DNA from: Ursus arctos
Taxonomy: Eukaryota; Chordata; Mammalia; Carnivora; Ursidae
Direction of reading: 5' to 3'
Assembly (NCBI RefSeq): GCF_023065955.2
Contig: NW_026622863.1
Coordinates: 49,086,177-49,150,176, forward strand
Length of the DNA: 64,000 nt
Under the pieces are notes generated by a model that saw only the letters and a program-made list of their open reading frames with translations, was not told the DNA's origin and did not search any database. This document shows positions 53,125 through 63,884 of this stretch, piece by piece; within the stretch, counting starts at the first letter, position 1; every line of letters begins with the position of its first letter. Made by a program: the position numbers and the translations under genes.

Positions 53125-53345
53125 ACTTGGGAAGATGGCTTGGCAGTATAAACTACAGCTGAAAATAAGCCTGCCTTATGATTTAACAATTCCACCCAAA
53201 AGTATATATCTAACAAATATGTACCAAAAGGCATGAACAAGAATGTTCACAGCAGCACTAATAAAAAAAAAATAGTCCCTAATTGGGAACTACTTAAATG
53301 CCCATCAGTAGGAGAACAGTCACATAAAGTGTAGTATATTTGTCA
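53125..53345 (-). mobile_element. L1 LINE fragment (reverse)
   Basis: 'tatgatttaacaattccacc', 'gaatgttcacagcagcacta' and 'aatgcccatcagtaggagaa' are reverse L1 phrases. Confidence 0.7.
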
Positions 53346-53532
53346 CTTTTGAGAACCCCTGGATGACTGGATTAAAGACCAAATGGCAGTCCTTTGCAAT
53401 ACACCTTGGGCAATACATCTAGAGAAACTTCTCTTGCATGCGGCCCTAGCGGCCTTAGAGCTTTCTTGGCTGATGAGTGAGAGAAAATCTCCCACCCTTG
53501 ATACAAGTTGCCTCTGAAATTCCAAGAGACAG

Positions 53533-53712
53533 GGTGCCTGGGTGGCTCTGTCGGTTAAGCAACTGCCTTTGGCTCAGGTCATGATCCCAGAGTCCTGGGA
53601 TCGAGCCCCACATCGGGCTCCCTGCTCAGTGGAGAGCCTGTTTCTCCCTCTCCTTCTACTGCTCCCCCTGCTTGTGTGCTCTCTATCAAATAAATAAAGA
53701 CTTAAAAAAAAA
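53533..53712 (+). mobile_element. CAN-SINE
   Basis: Head 'gggtgcctgggtggctctgt'. 'aaattccaagaga' is duplicated on both flanks. Confidence 0.93.
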
Positions 53713-53747
53713 ATTCCAAGAGAGCCACCAAACAATGTGGATTTTTC

Positions 53748-53748
<1 letters not shown>

Positions 53749-53786
<38 letters not shown>

Positions 53787-53787
53787 A
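53749..53787 (+). repeat. TG dinucleotide repeat
   Basis: About 18 TG units with one TATA interruption. Confidence 0.9.
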
Positions 53788-54324
53788 GTGGTGGTGGGGA
53801 GCAGAGGACAGTTGCAAGTTTTAGCAACTTGCCCTGTATTTTAGGAAAGAAAATATCCCCCAAATAACAAAATTCTTCCTCTGGACCTCCAAAATGTCTC
53901 TAAGCTTGGCAGATCCTTGTGTTTTTCTGAGATGAAATCTGTGATGGCCCTACGTCTGACCAACGCTTCCCTGGTACCTGTTTCTATTCTGGGAACATCA
54001 ATATTCTGGCCAAGGATTTTATTTTTTTAGTTATAGGGGAAGCTCTAGGGTGTGTTCTTTACACCGTGAATAAGGGGAGCTTTACAGAGAAGTCATCACA
54101 CCACGTGGAAGAAACACCAGAAACTGACTCCAGCCTCTGGAAATAACTAGAGAAGAAAGGAGGAGACTATTGACCAAAGAGAGGCATTATGGTATGTGGG
54201 ATCTTGCTGACTGCCAACCCAATAGCTATTTCCTGTTTCTTCCTAATGCAACCCTGGATTTATTGGGAAATGGGGAGGGGGCTGGTAATGAAGGCCAGGC
54301 TAGAGCATTGGTCCACTTGGTTCT

Positions 54325-54515
54325 CGAGGAAATGATGTCGCCCCCTAGAGGACATTTTGGGAATTATCGTGGGAAATTTGTTTTTATTTTTGGGTTGTCA
54401 ACTGGTTCCCGAGAGGACAGTATTGCTCCCTTGAGGGCGTTTTGGAAGTTTGTGGGGACTTTTCTGGGCATCACAATAATGAGGGGGCTGTTACTGGCTC
54501 TAGAGAACAGGGGCT
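54325..54515 (+). mobile_element. Two tandem MER20-like segments (tentative)
   Basis: 'gccccctagaggacattttg' and, about 100 bases on, 'gctcccttgagggcgttttg' are diverged copies of one sequence, each followed by a GT-rich stretch. The second resembles MER20 text. Low confidence. Confidence 0.35.
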
Positions 54516-54756
54516 AATGAACAAAATTAGTGGTAGTTTTTAAATAATGGAAAGAGCTATTTATACTGTTATATTAAACTGTAATGCTGAACTTTTCCAG
54601 TTTTGGAATTATGTGCATAGCAAAGTCATGGCAGACCTGGGAATTTACGAGATGTATATTACCACATTTGGGGTAATGAAAATGTGTTGGAACTAGAAAG
54701 AGGGGGTGGTTGCACAGCCTGGTGAATGTACTGAACGCCATCAAATTGTTCACTTT

Positions 54757-54927
54757 ATTTATTTTTTCTTAAGAGAGAGAGAGCAGGGGAGGAGGAGAGG
54801 GAAAGGGAGAGAGAGGCTCCATGCCCAACGCAGAGCCGATGCAGGGCTTGATCCCAGGACCCTGAGATCATGACCCCAGCTGAAAGCAAGAGTCAAAAGC
54901 TTAACCCACTGAGCCACCCAGGCACTT
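54757..54927 (-). mobile_element. CAN-SINE
   Basis: Reverse orientation with a GA-rich body and 'ccactgagccacccaggcac'. Confidence 0.9.
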
Positions 54928-54954
54928 CTGTTCGCTTTAAAATGGTTAATTTTA

Positions 54955-55066
54955 GGGGCGCCTGGCTCACTCAGTTGGTAGAACGTGCAACCCTTGATTT
55001 CAGGGTCGTGAGTTCAAGCACACATTGGGTGTAGGTTTGCTTGAATAAACAAACTTAAAAAAAAAA
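54955..55066 (+). mobile_element. Short-type CAN-SINE
   Basis: Short form with 'agggtcgtgagttcaagca' and an A-rich tail. 'aaaatggtta' flanks it. Confidence 0.85.
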
Positions 55067-55250
55067 AACTTAAATAAAATGGTTACTTTTAAGTTATGTG
55101 AATTTCTTCTTTTATGCGAATTTTATTTAATACAAAAAGTTTTTAAAAACATGTATACCCCCAAATTTGAGAATATACCATTACATTAAATTTTCTCAAT
55201 AAGCTTTAGGAAAGTATAAGGGGGGGGAGTGGGAAAAGGGACCCTTTCAG

Positions 55251-55455
55251 GGGCACCTGGGTGGCTCCGTCGTTAAGCGTCTGCCTTTGGCTCAGGTCAT
55301 GATCCCAGAGTCCTGGGATCGAGTCCTTCATCGGGCTCCCTGCTCCGCTGGGAGCCTGCTTCTTCCTCTCCCACTCCCCCTGCTTGTGTTCCCTCTCTGG
55401 CTGGCTGTCTCTCTCTGTCAAATAAATAAATAAAATCTTTGGGAAAAAGAAAAAA
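55251..55455 (+). mobile_element. CAN-SINE
   Basis: Head 'gggcacctgggtggctccgt', tail 'caaataaataaataaaatc'. 'gggaaaagggac' and 'ggaaaagggactc' flank it. Confidence 0.93.
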
Positions 55456-55983
55456 AGGAAAAGGGACTCTTTTAGATGTTTAATGAGTCTAGAAGAGCAG
55501 GGGAAAGTAATTTATAGGGCAGGTTGCTTGATTTTGAGGGCTCTTTCCACAAAGTGATCATTTTACAAAAGTTACTGCATTCTCACAAGGAATAGATCAG
55601 GTCACTCCCTAACCAATTAGAAATGACTACATGCCATGGATCTTCAGGGTCATTTCAAGGTCAGTATATTAACTAATAAATCATTTAATGCAAAGGATCA
55701 GTCTTAGCCCTTCAAAATAGTTTGACTCCCTTTATTTTTATTTCTATGATACATGCACATTTTGCTTAAAAATATAAGACAACTCAGCCGAAGTGTTTAT
55801 TTCCAAAGGCTTATCCAACAGACACTTGATATAACTCTCTGCAGCATGGTTATTCAGACTTCCAAATGTCTATCCTGTGCAAAGAGGTTATTCGAGCCTG
55901 TCACGGGCATTTTCCCCTGGGATCAGAAGGTAGCGCAGCATAGTTCAAGAGTTTGGGATTCAGGACTTTAAAATGAGGGTTTT

Positions 55984-56137
55984 CGGCGTTCTGGGATCGA
56001 GCCCCACATCAGGCTCCTCTGCTGGAAGCCTGCTTCTTCCTCTCCCACTCCCCCTGCTTGTGTTCCCTCTCTCGCTGGCTGTCTCTGTCAAATTAATAAA
56101 TAAAATCTTTAAAAAAATAAAATAAATTTTAAAAAAA
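55984..56137 (+). mobile_element. 5'-truncated CAN-SINE with perfect TSD
   Basis: The element starts inside the body ('cggcgttctgggatcgagcc'), without the tRNA-derived promoter head. Even so a perfect 15-base duplication (taaaatgagggtttt) flanks it at 55969-55983 and 56138-56152, so truncation occurred during insertion. Confidence 0.92.
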
Positions 56138-56166
56138 TAAAATGAGGGTTTTAAAAGACTCTTTTA

Positions 56167-56376
56167 GGGGCGCCTGGGTGGCACAGCGGTTGAGCGTCTG
56201 CCTTCGGCTCAGGGCGTGATCCTGGCATTATGGGATCGAGCCCCACATCAGGCTCCTCTGCTATAAGCCTGCTTCTTCCTCTCCCACTCCCCCTGCTTGT
56301 GTTCCCTCTCTCGCTGGCTGTCTCTATCTCTGTCGAATAAATAAATAAAATCTTAAAAAAAAAATAAAAAATAAAT
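56167..56376 (+). mobile_element. CAN-SINE, bear-type subfamily
   Basis: Head 'ggtggcacagcggttgagcg'. The target duplication aaaagactctttta is perfect at 56153-56166 and 56377-56390. Confidence 0.95.
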
Positions 56377-56390
56377 AAAAGACTCTTTTA

Positions 56391-56590
56391 GGGGCGCCTG
56401 GGTGGCTCAGTAGGTTAATCATCTCCAGTCATGATCTTGGGGTCCTGGAATCAAGCCCCATGTCGGGCTCCCTGCTCCACGGAGAGCTGTTTCTCCCTCT
56501 GCCTCTACCCCTTCTTCCCCTAACCCCGCCCCAGCTCGTGCTCTCGCTCTCTCTCAAATAAATAAATAAAATCTTAAAAAATATAAAAAT
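56391..56590 (+). mobile_element. CAN-SINE
   Basis: It directly follows the previous element's duplication. More diverged, with a deleted head segment. Probably the oldest of the three. Confidence 0.9.
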
Positions 56591-56697
56591 AAAAAACTTT
56601 TACTAGTGGAAAAATTCAAACATATACAAAAATAGAGGGAAAAGTAAAACGAACACTCATGTACCTATTACCCAACTTCAAGAATTATAAACTCACC

Positions 56698-56925
56698 CAG
56701 GGGCTCCTGGGTGGCTCAGTGGGTTAAGCATCTGACTCTGGATTTAGGCTCAGGTCATGATCTCAGGGTTGTGGGATCGATCAAGCCCCCATCCAAGCTC
56801 CAAGCTCAGTGGGGAGTCTGCTCTAGATTCTCTTTCCCTCTGCTCCTCCCCTGACACCCTCCCCCCAACTCCCATAGCACATTCTGTCTCTAAAATAAAC
56901 AAATAAATCTTTAAAAAATAAAAAT
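56698..56925 (+). mobile_element. CAN-SINE
   Basis: Head 'gggctcctgggtggctcagt', long CT-rich body. 'ataaactca' flanks it. Confidence 0.88.
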
Positions 56926-57000
56926 AAACTCAGCTAAACTCAGTTCCTTACTCCTACTCACTGACCATCCCCCTGCTCTGCTAGTTAAGCACTTTTTTAG

Positions 57001-57100
57001 GTTTATTTATTTTTACGTAATCTCTACACCCAATATGGGGCTCGAACTCACAACCCTAAGATCAAGAGTCAGGCACTCCACTGAGCCAGCCAGGTGCCCG
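57001..57100 (-). mobile_element. Short-type CAN-SINE
   Basis: Reverse short form: 'gtaatctctacacccaatat' to 'actgagccagccaggtgccc'. Confidence 0.85.
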
Positions 57101-57104
57101 CCCC

Positions 57105-57307
57105 TATTTTTTTTTTTTTTAAGATTTTATTTATTTATTCGACAGAGATAGAGACAGCCAGCGAGAGAGGGAACACAAGCAGGGGGAGTGGGAGAGGAAG
57201 AAGCAGGCTCACAGCGGAGGAGCCTGATGTGGGGCCCGATCCCATAATGCCGGGATCACGCCCTGAGCCGAAGGCAGACGCCTAACCACTGTGCCACCCA
57301 GGCGCCC
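57105..57307 (-). mobile_element. CAN-SINE, bear-type subfamily
   Basis: Poly-T, 'tttatttattcgacagagat', ending 'ctgtgccacccaggcgcccc'. Near-identical to 5207-5418. Confidence 0.94.
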
Positions 57308-57315
57308 CCCCCCCA

Positions 57316-57416
57316 TTTGTTTTTTAAGTAAGCCCTACGCCCAATGCGGGGCTTGAACTCAAGACTCTGAGATCAAGAGTCACAGGTCCCACTGACTGAG
57401 CCAGCCAGGCGCCCCT
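57316..57416 (-). mobile_element. Short-type CAN-SINE
   Basis: Reverse short form: 'taagtaagccctacgcccaa' to 'tgagccagccaggcgcccct'. Confidence 0.85.
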
Positions 57417-57516
57417 AATTGAAGTATTTTAAACAACCCTAATTGTTCTTTGGTTCTAGCAGGAAGGGCAGGAAAAGAATTGAAGCAGGAATAAAAACAC
57501 CACACAGATCTTTGCT

Positions 57517-57702
57517 CCAGGGTTCTCCACCCTGACTGCATTTTAGAATCATCTGGGGAGCATTTTGTAAAAATCCCAATGTCTCAGCTCCACCCCAGAC
57601 CAATTAATCAGTCTCTGAAGGTGGGGCCTGGGCGCTATATTTGCGGAAAAACTCCCCAGATAATCCTAATGTGCAGGTGGGACCGAGAACCACTTCCTTG
57701 GT
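57517..57702 (+). mobile_element. MER5A-type hAT-Charlie element
   Basis: Terminal inverted sequences 'cagggttctccaccctg' and 'gaccgagaaccact'. The interior has 'agaatcatctggggagcatt' and 'ccccagaccaattaatcagt', characteristic of MER5A/B. Confidence 0.8.
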
Positions 57703-57834
57703 TAAGGATGAACAGTCACCTGGGTGGAAGTAATTATGTCATTCTGAAACCCAGGGGCCCGATCTATTGAAACACTGCTCTCCACCCCCTTGAAGTGACA
57801 AAATTTCAGTTTTGGCAGCTGCTCTGATTAGCTG

Positions 57835-58040
57835 TTGCTGAAAAACAAACTGCCCCATGGGTATATATCCCATGGTCTCAACAGGGTCTCCAAGAGATGT
57901 TTGTACACATTGGTTTATAGTGACATTACTCACAATAGTCAGAAGGTTAAAAGCAACCCAAGCATCTACTGAATGAATGGATGGATGGATAAACAAAATG
58001 TGGTATATATTTAACAATGGAATATAGTCAACCTTAAAAA
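57835..58040 (-). mobile_element. L1 LINE fragment (reverse)
   Basis: 'cacaatagtcagaaggttaa', 'caacccaagcatctactgaa' and 'tggataaacaaaatgtggta' are reverse L1 text. Confidence 0.7.
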
Positions 58041-58050
58041 AGAAGATTGC

Positions 58051-58250
58051 GGGGGCGGGGGGAGCCTGGGTGGCTCAGTCAGTTGAGCGTCTGCCTTCGG
58101 CTCAGATCATGATCCCGGGGTCCTGGGATCAGCCCCACATCAGGCTCCCTGCTCAGCGGGGAGTCTGCCTCTCCCTCACCCTCGCCCCCAGCTCATACTC
58201 TTCCTTGATCTCTCTCTCTCTCAAATAAATAAATAAAATCCTTAAAAAAA
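58051..58250 (+). mobile_element. CAN-SINE
   Basis: Head 'gagcctgggtggctcagtca', body 'cagatcatgatcccggggtc', tail 'caaataaataaataaaatc'. Confidence 0.92.
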
Positions 58251-58533
58251 TGACCTCTAAGAACGGGAGATACTGTTAAGTCGACTGCAAAATGCAATCG
58301 GCCACAGTGATAATCAAGAGAACTTACTGAATCCTGTTGTTGCCATAATTATTTCCTTAGTTGGCATTATTTAACCTTGGGATTATTTGGAGTTAAATAT
58401 AGAGGTTTTCAAGCGGCTCAGGCTTCTGGAATTAATGTTTTGGTTTAAGGAATTTGTACATATTTGGGCTTTTACATGCAGGAAGTGTTTAAGAGAATCT
58501 GGCCTATTCATTCTCAAAAAATTTCCCTGCATT

Positions 58534-58800
58534 AAGAAAAGGATAAAGAAAGGGGGGGGTAATCAGAAGGGGGAATGAAACATGAGAGACTATGGACTAT
58601 GAGAAACAAACTGAGGACTTCAGAGGGGAGGGGGGTGGGGGAATGGGATAGACCGGTGATGGGTAGTAAGGAGGGCACGTATTGCATGGTGCACTGGGTG
58701 TTATACACAACTAATGAATCATCGAGCCTTACATCGGAAACCGGGGATGTACTGTATGGTGACTAACATAATATAATAAAAAATCATTAAAAAAAAAAAA
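58534..58800 (+). mobile_element. 5'-truncated young carnivore L1
   Basis: It carries 'gaaacatgagagactatgga', 'gcactgggtgttatacacaa' and 'gactaacataatataataaa', the 3' UTR of recently active carnivore L1. Poly-A follows, and 'ttccctgcatt' is duplicated at 58523-58533 and 58802-58812. Confidence 0.88.
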
Positions 58801-58813
58801 ATTCCCTGCATTG

Positions 58814-59021
58814 ATTTTTTTTTTAAGATTATTTATTTATTTATTTGAGAGAGAGGGAGAGAGAGAGAGCGCAAGAAAGAGGCAGATGGAGAGGGAGAGG
58901 CAGACTCCCCGCTGAACAGGGAGCCTGACTCGGGCTGGATCCCAGGCTTGATCCTAGGACCCCGGGATCATGACCTGAGTCGAAGGCAGACGCTTAACCA
59001 TCTGAGCCACCCAGGGGTCCC
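58814..59021 (-). mobile_element. CAN-SINE
   Basis: Reverse orientation: T-run, 'agattatttatttatttatt', GA-rich body, 'ctgagccacccagg' at the head. Confidence 0.92.
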
Positions 59022-59100
59022 ATGATCACGCAACTCTTGATCTTAGGGTCGTGGGTTTGAGCCCCACATTGGGTGTGGGGCCTACTTAAAAAAAATTAAA
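59022..59100 (+). mobile_element. Partial short-type CAN-SINE
   Basis: Lacks the first part of the head: 'gcaactcttgatcttagggt' to 'cctacttaaaaaaaatta'. Confidence 0.7.
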
Positions 59101-59179
59101 AAGACTCTGAGTAATCTTTACATCCAATGTGGGGCTCGAACTCACAGCCCTGTAGCCACTGAGCCAGCCAGGCATCCCC
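59101..59179 (-). mobile_element. Partial short-type CAN-SINE
   Basis: Reverse short form: 'gagtaatctttacatccaat' to 'actgagccagccaggcatcc'. Confidence 0.75.
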
Positions 59180-59241
59180 GTGATCTGGTTTCTTTCTTTT
59201 CTTATTTTTAATTTATTAGTTTTTTTAAAGAGTTTTTTATT

Positions 59242-59441
59242 TTTATTTTTTTTAAGATTTTACTTACTTATTTGACACAGAGAGAGACAGCTAGAGAAGG
59301 AACCCAAGCAGGGGGAGTGGGAGAGGGAGAAACAGGCTTCTGCTGAGCAGGGAGCCTGATGTGGGGCTCGATCCCAGGGCCCTGGGATCATGACCTGAGC
59401 TGAAGGCAGACGCTTAACGACTGAGCCACCCAGGTGCCCCT
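59242..59441 (-). mobile_element. CAN-SINE
   Basis: Reverse: 'aagattttacttacttattt', CT/GA body, 'ctgagccacccaggtgcccc'. Confidence 0.92.
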
Positions 59442-59447
59442 AAAGAA

Positions 59448-59560
59448 TTTTTTTAACATTTTATTTTTAGGTAATCTCTACACCCAACTTGGGGCTCAAA
59501 CTCACAAGCCTGCGATTAAGAGTCACACGCTCTACCAACTGAGCCAGCCAGACACCCCCA
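59448..59560 (-). mobile_element. Short-type CAN-SINE
   Basis: Reverse short form: 'aggtaatctctacacccaac' to 'actgagccagccagacaccc'. Confidence 0.82.
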
Positions 59561-60349
59561 TGATCTAGTTTCTTAATTGATGCCTTTATCCCCTTCAGTC
59601 CCCATGGCTCAGTCACCTGACCAGTCTTCATTCCTTATGTCAATACTTGGTCATTACTTCCTCCGAGAGATCTGTGACCCCACAGGACAAGGTAGTCCCC
59701 CAGGGTTTATGTATCACCTAGCACAGGGCTGGGCACAGAGAAGGTCCTCGGGGAACACTGAATGAAAGCATGTCGGAGAAACTCAATTCAGAAAGTGTTG
59801 GTAGAGAAGGGGAAAGAGAGGGAGAGAAAGAGAGCAGGGTGAGGAAAGAGAAAGATTGACAGAGTCTGTTTGCATGTGAATGGCTGCAAACCAGGTGGAG
59901 GGATGGAGAAGGAAACATTATAGGGGAAGAAGAAAGCACGAGCAGAGAGTTGGTAGGGGGCAGTATCCAGGTAATCTAATGCCAGGTAACAAGTGAGCCC
60001 AAAACTTTGTCCTGTAAATCAACAGCAATTGTTTATTTTGCTTACTGATTGGAACTTTGGGCGGGACTTGGAAGGAATGGCTTGTCTCTGCTCTATCTGG
60101 GGTGGCTTGACCAGCGGCCAGAGGGTCCAGCTCCAGGATGGCTCACTCACATGGCCAACAGCTTGGTGCCGGCTGTTGCCTGGGGCTGTTGGCTTCCCTG
60201 AGGGCACGGAGCTTTGGCTCCTCTCCACGTGGACTGCTCTTCGGGCTGTTTTGGCTTCTCCTAGCAAGGAGGCTGGGATTAAAAATCAAGCGTCCCAAGG
60301 AAGGGAAAGTGGAAGCTTCCATTTCTTTTCTTTCTTTTTTTTTATTTTA

Positions 60350-60760
60350 CAGCTTTACTGAGATATTCATATAGCACACGATTCTCCTATTTAAAGCACA
60401 ATTCAGTGGGTTTTGGTATATTGCATTATTAATTTTTTACAATGTGATTAAAAACATATATAACATAAAATCCACCATTTTAACCATATTTTAAAATTAA
60501 GTAAGCCCTATGCCCAGTGTGGGTCTTATGACCCGGAGATCAAGAGTCCCATGGTCTACTGACTGAGCCAGTGGGCCCTCCAGCATTTTGTCCATTTTAA
60601 GTATACAACTCAGTGGCATTGAGGACATTCACAATGTTATGCCATCATCACCACCATCTATTTTTTTTTCATCAGCTTTCATACTGACTTCTTTCACTTA
60701 GCATAATGTTTCTGGGACATGTCATAGCATGTGTCAATGCCTCATTATCTTTCTCTTTTT
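60350..60760 (+). mobile_element. L1 LINE fragment, split by SINE
   Basis: 'ttactgagatattcatatag', 'cacaattcagtgggttttgg' and 'cacttagcataatgtttctg' are L1 text. The piece at 60490-60580 is an inserted reverse short SINE. Confidence 0.7.
60490..60580 (-). mobile_element. Short-type CAN-SINE
   Basis: Reverse short form: 'aagtaagccctatgcccagt' to 'actgactgagccagtgggcc'. Nested in L1. Confidence 0.78.
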
Positions 60761-60779
60761 TTAAGAATTTTATTTATTT

Positions 60780-60970
60780 GGGGGCGCCTGTGTGGCTCTG
60801 TTTGCTAAGTATCTGCCTTTGGCTCAGGTCATGATCCCAGGGTCCAGGGATCAAGCCCTGCGTCGGGCTCCCTGCTCAGCGGCCAGCCTATTTCTCTCTT
60901 TCCCTCTGCCCCCCACCTCTGCTTGTGCTCTCTCTCTCTCTCAAATAAATAAATAAAATCTTAAAAGAAA
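60780..60970 (+). mobile_element. CAN-SINE
   Basis: Head 'ggggcgcctgtgtggctctg', tail 'caaataaataaataaaatc'. Confidence 0.92.
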
Positions 60971-60971
60971 A

Positions 60972-61168
60972 AGGATTTTGTTTATTTATTTGTCAAAGAC
61001 AGAGTGTGTGCGAGCATAAGCAGGGGGAGGGGGAGAGGGAAGGGCAGAGGAAGAGGCAGACTCCCCGCTGAGCAGGGAGCCCGATGTGGGACTCAGTCCC
61101 TAGACTCTGAGATCATGACCTGAGCTGAAGGCAGACACTTAACCGACTGAGCCACCCAGGTGTCCCAA
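60972..61168 (-). mobile_element. CAN-SINE
   Basis: Reverse: 'ggattttgtttatttatttg' to 'ctgagccacccaggtgtccc'. Head-to-tail inverted pair with the copy at 60780-60970. Confidence 0.92.
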
Positions 61169-61344
61169 GCTGCTCGGTTCCTAAGGCCTGGATGTAGAAA
61201 TTGGCTCAGCGTTCACTTTCATTTTGTTCTATTGATCAAGCAGTCACAGAGTACAGATTCAAGGACAGGGGACACGTATTCCCCCCCCCCTTCAATATTG
61301 TTGAAAAATATCAAAGGATTTGTGGGCATGTTTTATTTATTATT

Positions 61345-61445
61345 ATTATTTTTTTAAATAAGCTCTACGTGCAACATGGGGCTTGAACTCATGACCTCCA
61401 GATCAAGAGCCGTGTACTCCACCAACTGAGCCAGCCAGGTGCCCC
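61345..61445 (-). mobile_element. Short-type CAN-SINE
   Basis: Reverse short form ending 'actgagccagccaggtgccc'. 'gatttgtgg(g/a)catgtttta' is duplicated on both flanks. Confidence 0.85.
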
Positions 61446-61545
61446 AGATTTGTGGACATGTTTTAAACTTCCCACAGAGTGTGTGGGGGTGGAGGAGTAA
61501 GGGTCAAGGAGATACCCTCAGGGAGGCAGAGTCAGAAAGAAGGAG

Positions 61546-61755
61546 AGGCTCCTGGGTGGCTCAGTTGGTTAAACAGTTAAGTGTCTGCCTTTGACTCAGG
61601 TCATGATCCCAGGGTCCTGGGATTGAGCCCCTCAATGGGTTCCCTGCCCAGTGGGGAGCCTGCTTCTCCCTCTCTGTCTGCCCCTCTCCCCCACCCCCCC
61701 TTCTCTTCCTCTCTCAAACAAATAAATAAGTAAACAAAATCTTTTTTAAAAAAAG
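61546..61755 (+). mobile_element. CAN-SINE with head duplication
   Basis: Head 'aggctcctgggtggctcagt', with a small internal repeat (ggttaaacagttaa). Ends in an A-rich tail. Confidence 0.88.
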
Positions 61756-61786
61756 AGAGAGAATGAACTTAAATTCTGGGTCACAG

Positions 61787-61976
61787 GGGCATCTGTGTGG
61801 CTCAGATGGTTAAGCATCTGCCTTTGACTCGGTCATGATCCCAGGGTCCTGGGATCGAGCCCTGCCTTGGGCTCCCTGCTTGGCAGGGAGCCTGCTTCTC
61901 CCTCTCCCTCTGCTGTTCCCCCTGCTTGTGCTCCCTTGCTGTCTGTCAAAGAAATAAATAAAATCTTTAAAAAAAA
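61787..61976 (+). mobile_element. CAN-SINE
   Basis: Head 'gggcatctgtgtggctcaga'. 'attctgggtcacag' is duplicated exactly on both flanks. Confidence 0.94.
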
Positions 61977-62099
61977 AAAATTCTGGGTCACAGCAGGTGC
62001 AGCCATCCTTTCTGTCTGGTTTTCCTGTGTTTTGTTATCTAAACTTTACGCTAAAGCTCAGCAGAAAGTTTACATTCTCATAATAGCCTTTTTCTGACT

Positions 62100-62335
62100 C
62101 CAACACTAAGTCACATGCTGTCATAGCTCTTTCTTCTTTTCCTTCACAGCACTTCACGAAGTTTCTGTTTATATTTATGTGACTGTTTTATCTCTCCCAC
62201 TGGGTTATGACTGTCCCTAAAGCAGGAGTATGTCCATTTTTATCATTATTGTATCCCCAGGGCCTGGCACAAAGTCAAACGCGTAGTAGGGGTATGGTAA
62301 ATATTTTTCGAGAGTAGTGAATAATTCTTTGGCTG
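62100..62335 (+). mobile_element. L2 LINE 3' fragment
   Basis: 'gtatccccagggcctggcac' followed by 'gtaggggtatggtaaatatt' matches the L2 3' end pattern. Confidence 0.55.
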
Positions 62336-62524
62336 ATAAAATACTTCCTGTCTTCCCTATTAGCTGGTCAGCACAACACAGAGCAGATCCATGTTTCTTT
62401 TGTTCGCCATATTCATGCCCCTGTATTGTCCTCTTTTACAATGAATACAACTGTGTAAAATTAATGAGATATTGCAGAAGTGGCAGTGTGTGACTTCCAA
62501 GGCTGAATTATAAAAGATATTGCT

Positions 62525-62716
62525 GGGGTGCCTGGGTGGCTCAGTTGGCTATGTGTCTGCCATCTGCTCAGGTCATGATCCTGGATCCTGGGATCCAGCC
62601 CAGCGGGCTCCCTGCTCAGCGGAGAGTCTGCTTCTCCCTCTGCCCCTCCCCCTGCTCGTGTTCTCTCTCTCAAAAATTTAATGAAATCTTTAAAAGAAAA
62701 AATAAAATAAAATAAA
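62525..62716 (+). mobile_element. CAN-SINE
   Basis: Head 'gggtgcctgggtggctcagt'. 'ataaaagatattgct' and 'ataaaaggcattgct' flank it. Confidence 0.92.
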
Positions 62717-63112
62717 AGGCATTGCTCCTTTCACCTTGCTCTCATGGATCACTCACTCTGGGGGAAGCCAGCCACCATGTCATGAGGACACTCCAGCAAC
62801 CCGGTGGTTAGACTCACGTGGAGAGGAACTGAGGTTCCCAGCCGTCAGCCCACATCAACTTGCCAGCCATAGGAGTGAGTCACCTTGGAAAGGGATCTTT
62901 CATCACAAGCCATCAGATGACTGTAGCCCCAGCTGACATCTGACTACATCTTCATGAAAGATCTTGTGCCGCAACAGCCCAGACAAGCTGCTCTGAATCC
63001 CAGACCCACAGAAACTAGAAGAGATAATAATTATTTATTGTTGTTTTCAGTCCCTAATTTTTTACATAATTTGTTCCATGTCCATAACCAAGAGTAAGCA
63101 TTGAGCAAACTT

Positions 63113-63303
63113 TTTTTTTTTTTTAAGATTTTATTTATTGGAGAGAAACACAGTGAGAGAGGGAACACCAGCAGGGAGAGTGGGAGAGGGAGAAGCAGGC
63201 TTCCCGCTGAGCAGGGAGCCCGATGCGGGGATGGATCCCAGGACCCTGGAATCATGACCTGAGCCGAAGGCAGACTCCTAATGACTGAGCCACCCAGGCG
63301 CCA
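63113..63303 (-). mobile_element. CAN-SINE
   Basis: Reverse: T-run, 'aagattttatttattggaga', ending 'tgagccacccaggcgccact'. Confidence 0.93.
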
Positions 63304-63884
63304 CTGACCAAACTTTTTTTTGAGTGATATTGTGATCTTGGATGAATTCCTACCCCTTTCTGAGTCCCACAGTTGTAATCTGTAAAAGGAAACGAAATAT
63401 CCATCTCTGAGGTTCACAGAGTATGTACCTCAGGGGCAAGATCAGAGAACATAGTGGAAGCTTAATATACCACCAGCAGTATAACCTTCTGATGAAGCAT
63501 GTAGGCCACACCACCTGGGTTTGAATTTTAGTTTCACTACTTCTAAGATATAAGACTTGGTTCAGGCTACTAACTTAACTTTACTGGACCTGAGACTCCT
63601 TAGCTCTGAAATAGCAATGTTAAAAAACCTAACTAATCTCATAAGGGTTTGAGAAAGATTCATGTAAAACGCATTTTAACTCCATGACAAGGCATTTTTT
63701 TTTTCTTTTTTCAGTGCTCTACCTAGCCTAGCACTGAGATCAATGGTTGACATGTAACAAGTGCTTAGTAAGTATTTGTTGAATGGATAATAGAAAGACA
63801 TCTTGCCTAAGGAAAATAGGTATCAGCTAGTACTAGCCTACAAGGCCGTACAGGATGTTCCACTTGCTTCATCTATGATTTCAC

